Assembly: GCA_947034895.1 (NCBI GenBank)
Contig: OX344764.1
Location: 19,344,001 to 19,408,000 of the forward strand
Direction: 5' to 3'
Length of the DNA: 64,000 nt
Source of the DNA: Rhytidiadelphus loreus
Lineage: Eukaryota > Streptophyta > Bryopsida > Hypnales > Hylocomiaceae
Position numbers and translations under genes: made by a program. Under the pieces are notes generated by a model that had not been told where the DNA came from, made no database searches, and worked only from the letters and a program-made list of their open reading frames with translations. Shown here one piece after another: positions 24,439 to 37,600 of this stretch; within the stretch, counting starts at the first letter, position 1, and the number at the start of each line of letters is the position of its first letter.

Positions 24439-25640
24439 GCAAGTAAGACAATGTGTAGAAAAAATTTCAGCCCAATTCACTATGTGGATTGAAAGATTAT
24501 AACGTTTGAATTGAGAATTAAAACTTTTTGAAATTCTTGTGAAATAGGGTCTATAGACTTTGAGCCCTCTTGGAGTAAAATTTTTCTGTACACAAAAATG
24601 AGGATTCTCACCATTCATAAGTATATGATGTTAAGTTCACTCATGATAAATTTCAAAAGCAAATATAGAGTCTAGCTTACTCTAAATCAGCCTATGATGC
24701 AAGGAGGTTTAGTGAATTGACAAATGAATACACTAGTTATTTCTTGATGATTTCTTATACAATTAGGAAATTTTTTACTTGAAATCCAAACTATCAAAAG
24801 TTAGAGACAAACATTTTGAATATGTGTGAAAAATTTCAAGAACTTTGACTTCATAAATTGCAAAATAATAGGGCTTGAAGTTAAAAGAAAATATTTTTTC
24901 TTGAAACTGCCCCAACATGGCAACATAGCTAACAAAGTTTGACTCCTCTTAGAATGGAATTTGAGAACTAAAATTTTTTTTGGGGGGGGGAAATTGAATG
25001 CCATAATTTATTAGTTACATACATGCCAAATTTCAAAAGTTGATGAGGATTTTAGCAAAGAAGGCCTAAAAGATGCCCAAATGCTTGGGCTACCCCAAGC
25101 TTTTTTTGTAGCCTAGGTTGTAATTTTATATGTTGGTTTTTGAACCATTTTCTTTTGAAAACTAAAATAAAAAGGACTAGAATGCCAAGAAAAAGATCTT
25201 TTGTTGAATTAAATGACTAAGCTACTAAATGACACGTGAAAGGAATGGCAAAAAATCAATGAATCACCCTATAACTCCCTGTTCACTAGTTTGTGACAAA
25301 TAAATGACCTTGGGCCTTTAGGGCATTAATAGCTATACTATGGAATTGAAATTTACTAACCAAAACTGAAAGAGATTGGTCTAACAAGAAAATCAAACTT
25401 TGTGAAATTTCTTTGTTTAAAAAATTGTAGAAAGTTAGTTCAAGAATGAATCCTAGAAGTTATTTTCTAAAGAGGATGCTTCAATTGCCTGAAAAACAAG
25501 ATCTTCAATAACTTTCTCATCGATAATCAAAATGAAAAGAATCAAAATTTCTCATGTAGACAAGATTTTTTTAGGAAAAAAAAATGTATGTATGTATTTG
25601 GAATTTGGAATGTTTTTCTATTTTGCAACATCTATTTTAA
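24439..25640. other. AT-rich intergenic DNA with one degenerate TTAA-family end
   Basis: TTTAGGGCATTAA near 25,318-25,329 resembles a right terminus of the TTAA family, but its partner end is not identified. A run of 10 G at about 24,981-24,990 lies in an otherwise AT-rich stretch. No gene is seen. Confidence 0.35.
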
Positions 25641-25644
25641 ACTT

Positions 25645-27360
25645 TATGGAGAATATCTTATTCTACTTGATTCTATAGGTTTTGTGATGAGCATGCACCC
25701 ATAATTGCTTTTTTTTCCACAAAATTTATTGCTACATGGTTTCATATACATAATTATAAGTTCAAGCTTTGAATTTATGCCTTCAATGATATAGACAAAT
25801 GAAAATTTGAATTTGAACCCATGGATAATCACAAATAAGAAAATAATAGGGGATTTCAAAGGCTTGAAAAATCATGAATTTTTCTTTCAATAGTAGGTGC
25901 ATTCCTACTTTGAAAGACACTTGAATTGCAAAAGACGTTGTTGGATGCATTGATTTCAAAAATTCAGAACTAGTACTAGAGACCTTAGAATGCGGTGCAC
26001 AAACAATTATTCTTCATAGCTCTTATATTAAATGCAAACTGTACTATGATGTTTTTATCTCTCATTGTATCATTTGTTTAAGTTTTGAGTCATTTGTTTT
26101 TGGAGAATCCCAATAACATCCAAGCACCTTTTAAATGAAATCTTGCAACATTATGAAACTATATCAACTCTATTCTACATGTCTTTCTTATCTTGAAGAA
26201 TTTCACTATAATCACCACCTTAATATCAAGTCTATGGGAACTTATTATTCATTCCTTTGTGAAACAAATTCAATTGAGTTCGTGGAGTGAGCTTTTGGCA
26301 CCTTGCTAGACTATATTTTTTTGGTTTTGCATCTTCTTATTTTAAAATTATTTTGAGTTTAATTTTTTTTGGTATTGCTTGGCGAACTATACTTTCAATA
26401 TTTTGCAACATACCTTCTTCTCCGAGACACCAATTGAATGAAAATTACATTCCCCCAAAAGTCATGTATTTTTCTATCTTCAAAAAAGGTTCAAAACATC
26501 ATGCGAAAAATTGACATGACAAGAACCTACCTAAACCTTACAATGTCTGCAAAGGGAACATTGCATCCTTTAGGATTGAAGCTATGACTTCATGCATTGA
26601 TGGAATGTCATTATTTCATGATAAATCCTTCATTCTTTAGAATTCTTGCTAAATAAGAGACCATAATTGCTTCTTGTCCACAAAGATTGCATGCATAGAT
26701 TTGTAAATTCACGCTATAAATTCACACCATCAAAAACTATCGTGTGATTATTAAAAAATAAGTCCATAATTCTATGAATGTCTTGAAAAACAAGCAATCA
26801 CAACTACTTCAAAGCTTACAACATAGACAAATCAAATCCTCAATTTGACGGTCCCATTGTGACTCACAATTGTCACAAATAAGAAAATGGTGGTTAGATT
26901 CCAAAGGTTTTGGAATTCTTGCATTTTGTGCCCATATATATTTTTCTTTCAATAGTGGGTGCTTTATTGCTCTTCAAGACACTTGAACTATAGAAAAAAA
27001 TTGTTGGACTCATTGAGCTTATAAATCATAACTAATGGAGATTGTAGAATATGGTGCACAAATAATTTTAATTAACAGCTCTTATTTTGAATGTCAACTA
27101 TGTTATGATGTTTTAATCCTTGCTTTATCATTTATTTGGGTTTGAATCACTTACTTTTGGAGAAACCTAAAGACAACCAAATGCCTTATGAATGAAATCT
27201 TGCAACATTATGAAACCATTCTAGCTCTTTCCTAGTTGTCTTTCATATCCCAAGGAATTTCACTATAATCACCACCTTCATATCAAGAGTGTAGGAACTA
27301 ATTATAATTCCTTTTTGAAATGAATTGTGTCAAGTTTGTGGAGTGAGCTTTTATATTAAG
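25645..27360 (+). repeat. Degenerate tandem duplication, ~1.05-kb unit
   Basis: About 25,860-26,300 and 26,890-27,355 align in the same orientation (for example TTCACTATAATCACCACCTT in both, each ending GTGGAGTGAGCTTTT). Identity is roughly 75% by eye. There is no coding signal. Confidence 0.7.
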
Positions 27361-27480
27361 AAGCAACCAAATGAAATTCACAAGAATATTGAAGTCAAGA
27401 GATAGAGGCATCCACATTGAAAAATGTTTGATTGAATTTGAAAATAAAAATGACTAAATTTGGTTCAATAGATATTTTAA

Positions 27481-28261
27481 CCCTTGAAGGACCAAGGCGT
27501 TTTTCTTTTAAAAAAAACACTCAAAACTGACATTTCAATTGCAAAGTGCAAACCTTGTAAATTATTTTGCTTTTTGCATATCTAACCTTAGGATTATACA
27601 CTAAATTAGCATAAGATTGTAAGGAAGAAATTCCAAAAACTATTCACCATATGGATTGCAAGATATTTGCGTTCAAAGTGAAGAAAAAGCATATTTTTTT
27701 TCCTTAAACCTTGTCTAATTAGATTCAAGAACTTTGAATCTTTAAAAACTTGAAATTATTCAAAATTGATTTTGAATTAAAAATTGTATATATTAAATAA
27801 TGTGAGTTGATAGTCTTTGGGAAATTTTCTTAAGGAAAAACCTTGAATTTTATTCTTTAAAAAATTGTTAATTAAGTAGAAGCAGATATGATATAGAGAG
27901 AAAAATAAAATTGTTAGTAGCTCGGAGATGGAATTCACACACTAATCCCAATGGTGAGATTATTTTGGAAGGAAAAGTATACCATATAACTTTCCTTTTT
28001 GAAAAATTGTGAAAATTGAATGTGAAACTAATTCCCATGAGTCTTTTTTTTTAAGATATTTCGATAGCCTCTCTAAAAGGTTTCTCTATAAATTTCTAAT
28101 CAATAGTCCAAATAAAAAGAATCAAAGTTTTTTATGTAGTCAAAATAAATTTCAATCACAATAAAAGAAATTTAAAAATATATTGACTTTTTGCATGGCG
28201 TGTGTGCCCGATGACCTCCATTTCAAGCTTCAAGTGGTATAACTTTTGCTCCTTGCATTGA
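27481..28261. mobile_element. TTAA-family element lacking a recognisable right end
   Basis: TTAA (27,477-27,480) is followed by CCCTTGAAGGACCAAGGCG, matching the terminus at 47,721. The interior resembles other ~0.95-kb members. The right terminus has decayed where repeat B begins; copy A retains the right end but not the left (2,290-2,432). Confidence 0.5.
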
Positions 28262-29282
28262 TTAAAATTAATATTGCATTCCTAGAAAACTAATGAGTAT
28301 TTCTATTTGTAAGAGAAGTTTGATAAAAACATGCTAGAAATTTATGTGATAAAAAATTGTCGTGATGGTCCAAGACTCCCATGAAGTGACTCTTGGTCCT
28401 TTAGGGGAGATTCAATTTCACAACATAGCAAAGCACTTGTCCAATAGTGTGTCTAAATGTGGAATTGTTTATGAGGAACTGACCCTAAATGTGCAACTAT
28501 AGTGATGACCTATTAGAAGTATGTGAAAATAAAGTACAATATGCTTGAAAAAATATTGTATGTTCCTTAAGAAAAAAGAGAGAAGGATGCTAAAATATTC
28601 ACTTTTAAAGTCCATATAAGTAGAGTACCAATCAAAACAATGCATTTTTCAATTCATCAACCACAATGACTTTGTCATGCCATAGTTCCTTTATAGTATA
28701 CATTTATTTTGAAGGTGCTCATATGCAAGGTCTTGAAATTAAAATTATTATCAATATTTTGTTTTTATTTTGAACTATAATTTTGTACTTTTTCTTTTTC
28801 TTTCTCATTACAATAGAACCTCTTTTTCAATTCGTTACTTTTTTTTCAATTTGTACTTTCACATTATGTTCATTTTAGTTAATATTGGATTTCATGTTTT
28901 TAAAGCCAAACTCTAATTTGAAAATTCTAGTTTCCATATCTAAATTACTTCACTTTGATGTCCACCATGCATATCAATATTTTTTTGACACCTTGAAGAT
29001 GTAGTTGTCTAATTCATTGGACATTGGTTTTCTCATATTATAATGTCAAATTTAAAATGCAATAGCAACTATATTCTTGAAGTACTTGTGTAGAATTTTA
29101 TAACTATCTAACTCTTTTTCAGTTACAAAATTGCAGTTATTTTGTTGTTTGTAGTGCATTCAAATTGGTTGGAGTAAGAATAGTGGATCGCACTAGATGA
29201 TATGGAGAAGCCCATTTTGTAAATTACAAAGTTTGCAATTGCGAAGGAAGCCTTGTTGATTAACTTTAGGATCTTCATATGG

Positions 29283-29624
29283 CAGGATTGCTAGCATGTA
29301 AGCTTAGAATCTTGAGCCTACGAGCCTAAGCTCATTTGTTATCAGTATCTATATTCCATAGTAAGTTGTAAAATATTTATATTATAGGTGTCTATATTGT
29401 AGGTACCTATGTTATAAGCACCTTCTATAGTTATAGGATGTTTATATTATAGGTGTCTATATTATAGGTACCTATGTTATAAGCACTTTTCATGGTTAAA
29501 GGGTAATTATGTTATAAGTATGTATATATGTTATAGGCACCTTCAATAGTTGTATAGTGCCTACTTGCACCTAGGCTCAAGGCTAGTAGGCTCACATTTA
29601 TAGGTTCACATACTAGTGTTGTTG
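29283..29624. mobile_element. hAT-like MITE inserted in repeat B
   Basis: It is absent from copy A (about 3,515). Flanks are CTTCATATGG (29,273-29,282) and CTTTATATGG (29,625-29,634), an 8-10-bp duplication with one change. The ends form a weak inverted repeat (CAGGATTGCTAGCATGT against the complement CAACAACACTAGTATGT). The interior has repeated TATAGGTGTCTATATT and AGGTACCTATGTTATAAGCA units. CA-start ends and ~8-bp duplication favour hAT. Confidence 0.6.
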
Positions 29625-30225
29625 CTTTATATGGGCCATTTTGGCCTCACAGGCATTGCTAATGCAAGCCTAATTATATTAGTAAGCACCACTATCATAG
29701 ATTTTGTGAAGTACATGTTGAAGAAAAACATCATGGTGGCATAAGATCCACAAGACCTCTTTGCACTAGAAGAAACCTATGTTTTAGATGATAGATTTTA
29801 GGTGACATTCACTGTAACAACACGTGTTTTTATGTCAATAATAATGTCCAGTGTAACACCAAGTTAAATCTTCAAAAATCATTTGAAGCAATTCTATAGA
29901 TAGTTTTGAAATTTTGACCGTATGGATACTTTCTATTCTTCATGCTTCACATTGCCTCTTTTGATGTAAACTTCAAAAAAGTTATGAAACTTATATTTTT
30001 AAATGCAAAGGATTCTAGATTTGAAAGGGTCAATTCAATTGATCATATTGTGAAAAATGTAATTCACACAAAGCCATATTTTATGTCACTAGAATCAATG
30101 AATAGAGTTATACATGTTGGTCTAATATTAGGCCATTTATACCCAAAAGAAAATCCACATGACCTACTCAAACTGGCTCAAATAATGTGAGGTCAAATTG
30201 GACACTTTGATCCTTTAGGTGTTAA

Positions 30226-30875
30226 CCCCTAAATGCCCATGGCCTTTTTGGGGCTTCTAGGAATTTGTCCTAAATTGAACAAAAAAAAAACATTTTGATA
30301 AGCTGAATCAACTTTTTTTAAATTGCAACTATATAAATTCAAACTAGATATGAGAAATCACATAGGAAAAGAAAACACAACAATATCACTTATGGATTGA
30401 AAGATTATAATGTTTGATCATGAAGGTGTTAAAACTTGCAAAAGTGATCTGAAGTTTCTCAATCTTCTTTTCACATGTCAAATCTAAAAAATTGGACACC
30501 AAAAAGATATGAGGATAAAGGGCCTAACATGCATAACCCCAATCAATTTATGGCTTCTCAAAATCTACTCTACAATTTCTTTAAATGAATTTCTAATGTA
30601 ATTTTTTCTCAGATCTAGTGTATTTTATGCTCATATCTAAGAGCCCTCAAACAATACTATGGAAAGTTAAGATTGCAATGGACACCCTTGTATAAAATCT
30701 TGAACAGAAAAATCATAATCAATTAATTACAAAATTGGATTTTTGATGATAAAACTAGACTTCAAAAAGAATTTTTCAAAAATATTTAAACTACTAAAAA
30801 TAGCAACTTGGTTAGGTTTTATTTACGTTCAAAGTATTGAAGACACCAAAATTTGGTGCCTTTGGCATTTAGGGG
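30226..30875. mobile_element. TTAA-flanked element with 12-bp perfect terminal inverted repeats
   Basis: CCCCTAAATGCC (30,226-30,237) and GGCATTTAGGGG (30,864-30,875) bound 650 bp, with TTAA on each side (30,222-30,225 and 30,876-30,879). The same locus in repeat A (8,071-8,100) reads through a single TTAA at 8,081-8,084 with no insertion. That is direct evidence for a TTAA duplication. The interior is non-coding and shared with 34,813-35,446. Confidence 0.9.
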
Positions 30876-31540
30876 TTAAATTAGTTGCAACCTTGCAAAT
30901 TCAATCAAACATTCAATTTCACATCCCTCCTAAGATTTTGTCACCTTTTCTAATTCATTTATGAGGCCAAAGCAAGAAAATTGAACAAAACCAAGCCCTA
31001 AACTTAACCCTTGAACACCAGGCAGGTCACCATGGAAATCATTTGTTTTGTTGCCGTGTGAATTGTTGGCTTAAAAAAATGAAAAAGTACTCATTGAAAG
31101 ACAAACTACTGTAGATGATCTTCCCTTTTGACACAAATTTCGGAGGATGAATAGTTGCATTCCTATCATACACGGAGAGAATCTTTGCCACTCAATCGAA
31201 CAGAAAACGGCCTTCGCGTCCTTTATGGGTAAAACTCAACCAAGTCAAGCCGCTTCCGTCGAGCTCTCGCTCATTCACAAAGGTGACCGATCATCGATCT
31301 CCACTTCACCCGTGTCCGATCAGCGCCCATCATATCATGCAATAAAAATCCCAGACGTCCGCCAAACCCTGATCGCTCATTGATCACCAAGAAATTTACG
31401 AAACATAGCGTCGATCAGATCCCGGAAAAGCACCTTCTTCAGGAATTCCGGAAGGTCAGAGGCTGTCGTCCGCAGTGTGAGCTGTACAAGTGAATCATTG
31501 TTCCTATGGAGTGTGAGCGTGTACGTTAAGCCTTCACACA

Positions 31541-31547
31541 TATAAAA
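31541..31547 (+). promoter_or_regulatory. Candidate TATA box of P450 gene 2
   Basis: TATAAAA about 120 bp upstream of the start codon, conserved with gene 1. Upstream sequence diverges slightly by small deletions. Confidence 0.45.
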
Positions 31548-31666
31548 CTAACGAAATCACTTGTGTTGAAAGCGCAATCCAATTGAGCTTGCTAGCCGAA
31601 CTTCCATCTTGTTTGGGTGACTCCCATCTTGAAGGGCATGCACAGCAGGAGGTAGTCTAGCGAGTT

Positions 31667-34600
31667 ATGGCGCATTTTGTGTCCGTGGAGGTATGGACGG
31701 CCGTGGCGGTGGTGTTTTTGTGCTCCATCGTGTACCAGGTGGTGACGAAGCTGTTGTGGAAAGGGCTGTGGACGCCCCTGAGGTTGGGGAGCATCATGAG
31801 GAAGCAAGGCGTGCAAGGGCCGCCGTTCCGGTTCCTGTTTGGTCAGCAGAGGGAATCCATGGCGTACCGGGAGTCGTTTCCTGAGGTGGTGCCGCTTGAT
31901 AGCTATGCGGATCTCTCGCCGACTGTCACGCCGACGGCCGCCCTCTTCTTTCCGAAATTTCCAGGTTGGGACTCATCCTTGGAGCAATGTAATGGAGCTG
32001 GACTCGAGTTGTGCTACTTTGGGGCTCAATTTGTGGATTCATGGGTGGTTGAATCGGCAAGAATATTCGCTTTGTGTCTGGGGTTGTGGTGAAGTTTGTG
32101 AGCGAAAGGGTGGAAATCTAGGGTCTGACTGAAAGAGTGTTGATAAGGTGTATGAAACCCCAAAGAGAGGGAATTAAATTGGTTGAGAAGCCGGCGGACA
32201 AAAGAATCCGGCTTTCACTCGCTTATTGTCTACTTTCGTTGGAGTTTGTGAATTAATTCTCCTAGGCCTTCGTATGACGTGATCAACGTCCATACCATTC
32301 TCAAATAGTCCACTGAATTTAGGCTGATATGTGCTGTGTGAAGCCCTCTCCTGATGATTTCCACGAATTTGTTGAAGTTCTGGGAACCAATTATCCAGGT
32401 TGACAAGGTGTGTGAAAGCATAAAGAGTGGAAATTATATTCGCTGAAAAGCGTACAAAAGAATTCTGATTTCACAGTTCGAGGGAAAAGAAGGATGTGTT
32501 TAGCTGTTGATGAAAGGAACCTACAAATGTTTTTCCTTGTCAACGATTGATGAGGGAAAGTGTTGACAAGCTCCAGTCGACAGCATCCTCAAATTTAGGC
32601 TGATTAGTGATGTGCGAAGCCCTCGATTGACGAGTTCCACTGATTTCTTCAGGCGTGAAGTACTTCCTCTACTGGTTCGGAACGAGCACTCGGCTTGTGG
32701 TGCGAGACCCGGAGATTGCGAAGGAAGTGTTTATCACCAACCACGCGTCCTTGGGGAGGTACTCCATTGACGACAACTTCCTCTCTCGCGTCTTTGGGAA
32801 AGGGTTGCTGATGATCGTGGGCGAGAAATGGATCATAGAGAGGCGCACAATCAACCCGTTTTTCCATCAGGACGCTCTCAAGGTACGCACAGCTAACCCT
32901 AAGCTTCAAAAGATTAGAGTCACCCAATTTCGGACGCTCTCAAGGTACGCCCAGTGAACCCTGAACCTGAAAAGCTTACAGTCACTCATTCCGAAAGCTT
33001 GCATACACTGGCCAGCTATGGCGTGCATTGAACTGTCTAAATTGTGGCAATGGCTACTCTTAAACCTCTTTTAATCTTAGCGCCTGAGACCCCATGTTAT
33101 CCACTATGACATTGTTCGAATGTGTGCAAGTGTGCTTGAGTTCACGATAGTCAATTTAGGATACGTATCGCTAACTTTCGACAAAATTTTGCATCAAGCC
33201 TCTGGGAAATGTAAGGAAGGAAACGCAATGGTTTTCAATAAAAATACTATTGAAAATCTCCAGAAACTATACTGTAAACAAACACTTGAGGTATGAGCAC
33301 CGCCATAATCCGCACTGCCCAAATTGTGGCACTTGCATTTGGATCAAAATCCGACACTTAAAACCTCGATATTGATGCCAGAAGGGGTTCACAATGAGAA
33401 TGTGAGTGAGACTAGTGTGGATTTTTGTTATTTGTATAAATAATACTTTGAAATTTCATAACCTATTTAGACATTGTTAAATTAGTGTATGCTAAGGCAT
33501 GTTGAAATCCTCTTTCACTTGCCAAGAAGATTGAGTGTAAATACTATGTAGTAGCAAATATACTCAATTGCTATTAGTAAGTGTGGACTATATGTGTGCT
33601 TACATTAATTCAGAATTTTTCAGAATTGTTGGTCTCAACCAAATTCTTGACACAAACCCTCAAAATACAAAAAGTGAGTAAAAAAAAATCCATCAATGGA
33701 AAATGAATAGGATATTCTAAAATGTAATGTTTGAAAAGGTCAGAATGTCCAAGAAGTTTGAATGAATGTTGTAGGGCATGGTGGCAACTATGGTGGAAGG
33801 GTCAGCAATGGAGATTCACAAGTGGGAGCAGATGGTAGCGCAAGGAGGAGGCTCAGCCGAAATTGATGTGGACCATGATGTGCACAAGCTTTCGGGACGA
33901 GTGTTGTCATTAACAGCATTTGGTGGGGAGTATGAGACGGGCGAGCATGTGTACGAGATGCAAACGGAGTTGGCAACAAAGTTCTTTGGCTTGTTCAAAG
34001 AAGTGGGGTTTTGGCTCATTCCGCACTACAGGTATATATAATGGACAATAAAACTTTGGCAAACTCTATGCAAATTGTATGCACCTAAAGTGGTATGATT
34101 TAGTAGAAGAGTAGATGTTTTCATTTTTTTTTCTATTCTTCAAGAGATTATTTATTCTACTTATGGTCTAGTAGCTCTAAGTCTCCAACTGAAGTATAAC
34201 AGTGAACTGCCAGCACATAATGGTTCTTACATACACTCCCTAATTGCTTCTTCTAGAGTTGCTTCTAACCCAAGTAGCGTCAAAGTAATTATGTGAGCAC
34301 AAGGATTATCTTTGTTTTTGCCAATTCTTGTTGGCAATTCAAAGAAGATTCAAGACCCTTTAGCATGTATTTTTTTGAAACATAATGCGTAAAGAAGAAG
34401 ATTAATTTTGGTCTTGGTAGACAAGTGTGAATTAAAAGTCAATTGGGGTAGCTATGCTAATTATGCTCATGAATACACTATGAATTCTCATAGTGTTGAT
34501 TATCCATGTTATCAAATTGACCCTTAGGTTCTATATACATGAATCTTTCCTTTTGGGGGTAGTTATCGTTAGGGGTCAGTAAATTAAAACTATCGGAATT

Positions 34601-37600
34601 AGAGAAGGATTGAATAGATTTTACACATCACATTTAGGGCATCTTTAGAGGATTATTTGTGGTTTGGGGGATGTTGTCTATCAAAGTAGCATAGTTGTTG
34701 ATAAGAAAAAACTTTTGGGGTAAGGTGGAATTTTGAATCAATAAGTGAAAAAAACTTTCTTTTCATTCTACTTGCTAAATTTAAATTCTTTCATAAGCTC
34801 TTTAAACTTTAACTATCCAACGCCTTTTTTGTGTTTATTGGAATTTGCTCTAAATTGAACAAAAAGTTGGCATTTTAATCATTTTTTTCAAATATTTTGT
34901 AATTGTAACCATCAAAATTCAATCTAGTCATATCAAAGATCACATGGGAAAAGAAAACACAATAATATTGCTTAATGATTGAAAGATTATAATGTTTGAT
35001 GATGAAGGTGTCCAAACTATGAAAGTGGTTTGAAGTCTTTCAATCATCTTTTCACATGTCAAATCTACAATAGAGGTTACCACTCAAATATGAGTTTAGA
35101 TGGCTTAACATGCATAACCCCAATCAATTTACAACTTCTCAAAATCTACTCTAAATTTTTTTAAACGAATTTCTAATGTGATTTTTTCTCTAAGACCAAA
35201 TGTATTTCAAGCTCATTTCCAAAAGCCCTCAAACACTAGTAAATCAAGATTTGCAATCAACACTCTTGGACAAAATCTTGAATAGAAAAAATCATAACCA
35301 TTCATTTTCAAAATCAAATTTTGATGCTAAAACTAGACTTCAAAAAAAATTCCTAAAATTCCTACTAAAAATAGTAATTTGGCAAGGTTTTATTTAACTT
35401 CAAAATTTTGATGACATCCAAAGTTGGTGTGTCAAGCATTTAGGGGTTAAGGTAGAACTGCATATCACCGCCCTAATTTGCAATTTGAGTATCTTGGGGC
35501 CAATTCCAAGAGGGGCACATATTTTTCAGAGGTGTGCGCTTGTTTCAAGAATCAAACCCAAGTGGAATCATAACTTTCCAATTAAAACTGTAATTTTTGT
35601 GAATTTTTGAAGTGGTATGCCTTGAAATTACAAAATCGCCAATAGACTATAGTCATAAACGTTCCCTAATGAATCCATAACCACCCAAATCAAGTACAAA
35701 ATATTCACCATTAATGGGGTGACACATTATCCCTCATTGTCATAAAAAAAATAGATTTTATCATAGAACACTTTAATTTCTGCCATAAGAAAAATGGATT
35801 TGGATGTTTTCTGGACAGAATTGGACCCAAAGTTAGGTGACAGAATTGGGCTGGTCTACTTATTGAATTGGGAAACAAACAATAATGGATTGGTTTACCT
35901 TAATTGATTTTCCTTCATTTGTTCCTTTGGGATTCCCTCACCAAATATCAATACTTTTTACACGGCTTGATCACACCTATGTAGCTAATTAGTTATTTAC
36001 AACCTTGATTTGGGTGGTTGCTTGATCATGCAAATTGTTTTAGAGTAATTTCAGTTGAATGTACACAAATTTGGATTTGCATGGTCAAATTATAGATTGA
36101 AAGTTGTTGTCCTAACAAAGGTTACCAAAGGATTACTTACAGCCATGTGAGTGCCAATTTTGTCCAAATTCAGAATTTGCATCTTTAGGAGGAACTTGAG
36201 TTTTTGGTGATGCTAGATATTTAGGTAGCAGAGTTGGTGAACAATTTTTCTTCACAATTGTTAATCAAACCCTTCCTTGATAAGGCAGGATTTTGATTCA
36301 ATAACTGAATGTAACCTTCTTTCATAAGCTCTTCAATTGATTTTCCTTCATTTTGTCAACGCTCTTTGTAGAAGGTAGGTAATTTGGTCTAAGAAACTTC
36401 AACTACACATGTATGCACACATTCTGACGAAGAAACATAAGTATATGTTCAGTCTTATTAGCAATTGAAGATAACTTGAGGTTTTGGTGATGCTGTCTAA
36501 GTGACTGAGTTGGTGAACTATTTTTTTAATCAAAAACCTACCTTAGTTTGGTGGGATTTTTAAATCAAGTAACTGAACACAGCTTTCTTCACTACGCACT
36601 CTAATTGGTTTTTCTTCATTTGTTTCTTCGGGATTCATTCATCACATATCAACCCTCTTTGTGGGTAGGTAGCTTGATCTTAAAAACATCAACTCCACTC
36701 AACAAGAAAGCAACTATTCTACTCTAAATCCCCTCCATTTGTGCAGGTACATTCCGACAAAGAAACACAGGCACATGAACCACGTGATGAACCAGCTCAA
36801 CACTCTCCTCTACAACGTGATCACCAAGAGGCAAAAAGCTATGCGTAATGGGGAAGCGAGCTCCTACGGCGAGGATCTGTTGGGGTGCATGCTCACAGCA
36901 GCAAGCAACGGATGGCAAGAAAGCAACATGGAATTTAACTTGGCCTCGGTGATGAACAACTGCAAACTCTTCTTCTTCGCAGGGCAAGACACGGTAGCCA
37001 ACGCCACCATGTTCATATTGCTCATGTTGGCCATGCACCCGGAGTGGCAAGAGCGGGCTAGGAAGGAGGTCATGGAGGTGGTGGGGGAGGAAGATAAGTT
37101 TGATACTAAAGTGTTGTCACATCTCAAAGTGGTAATCACGTCTCCTATTTTTGAAACCTTAGAACAATGCAAGCAACCTAAAAGTTTTCGACGGATGACA
37201 AAGAATCTTGAAAAAGTGCTTCATCTTTGGAATTTTGGATGAAAAGGGGAGCCTTACACAATAGTTTGACCTCCAACGAGTGCTCTTGGATTTCTTAAAC
37301 AAATGATTTTTACAATGACCAAGCCAACATTCCAAAGTTAACACTTAAACGACAGTTTCTTGCCTAAAGAGCAATCCAAAGGGGAATCAAAAAATTCCTT
37401 GAAGCAAGGCGTGGGGCTTATTGCTTTTCCAAAGTTTTTGAAGTCAAGGTACACGTAAGTGAATAGTGAAGAATGCTTTAACTTTGCAACTTAAATGCGT
37501 TGCTTGGCAAGCCATATTCACTATTGAAGTGCGTCCATTAGGTTGAAAACATCCCCCTCAAAATACAAAAAACACTATTTGTGAATGATTCTCTCAAAAC

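Larger units (their letters stand above)
28262..31010. repeat. Long dispersed repeat, copy B (interrupted)
   Basis: Counterpart of copy A (2,437-8,215), including the shared terminal stretch 'TTGCAACCTTGCAAATTCAA' near 30,884. It is interrupted by a hAT-like MITE (29,283-29,624) and a TTAA element (30,226-30,875). Short frames such as 29,942-30,190 recur in A with stops and look non-functional. Confidence 0.75.
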
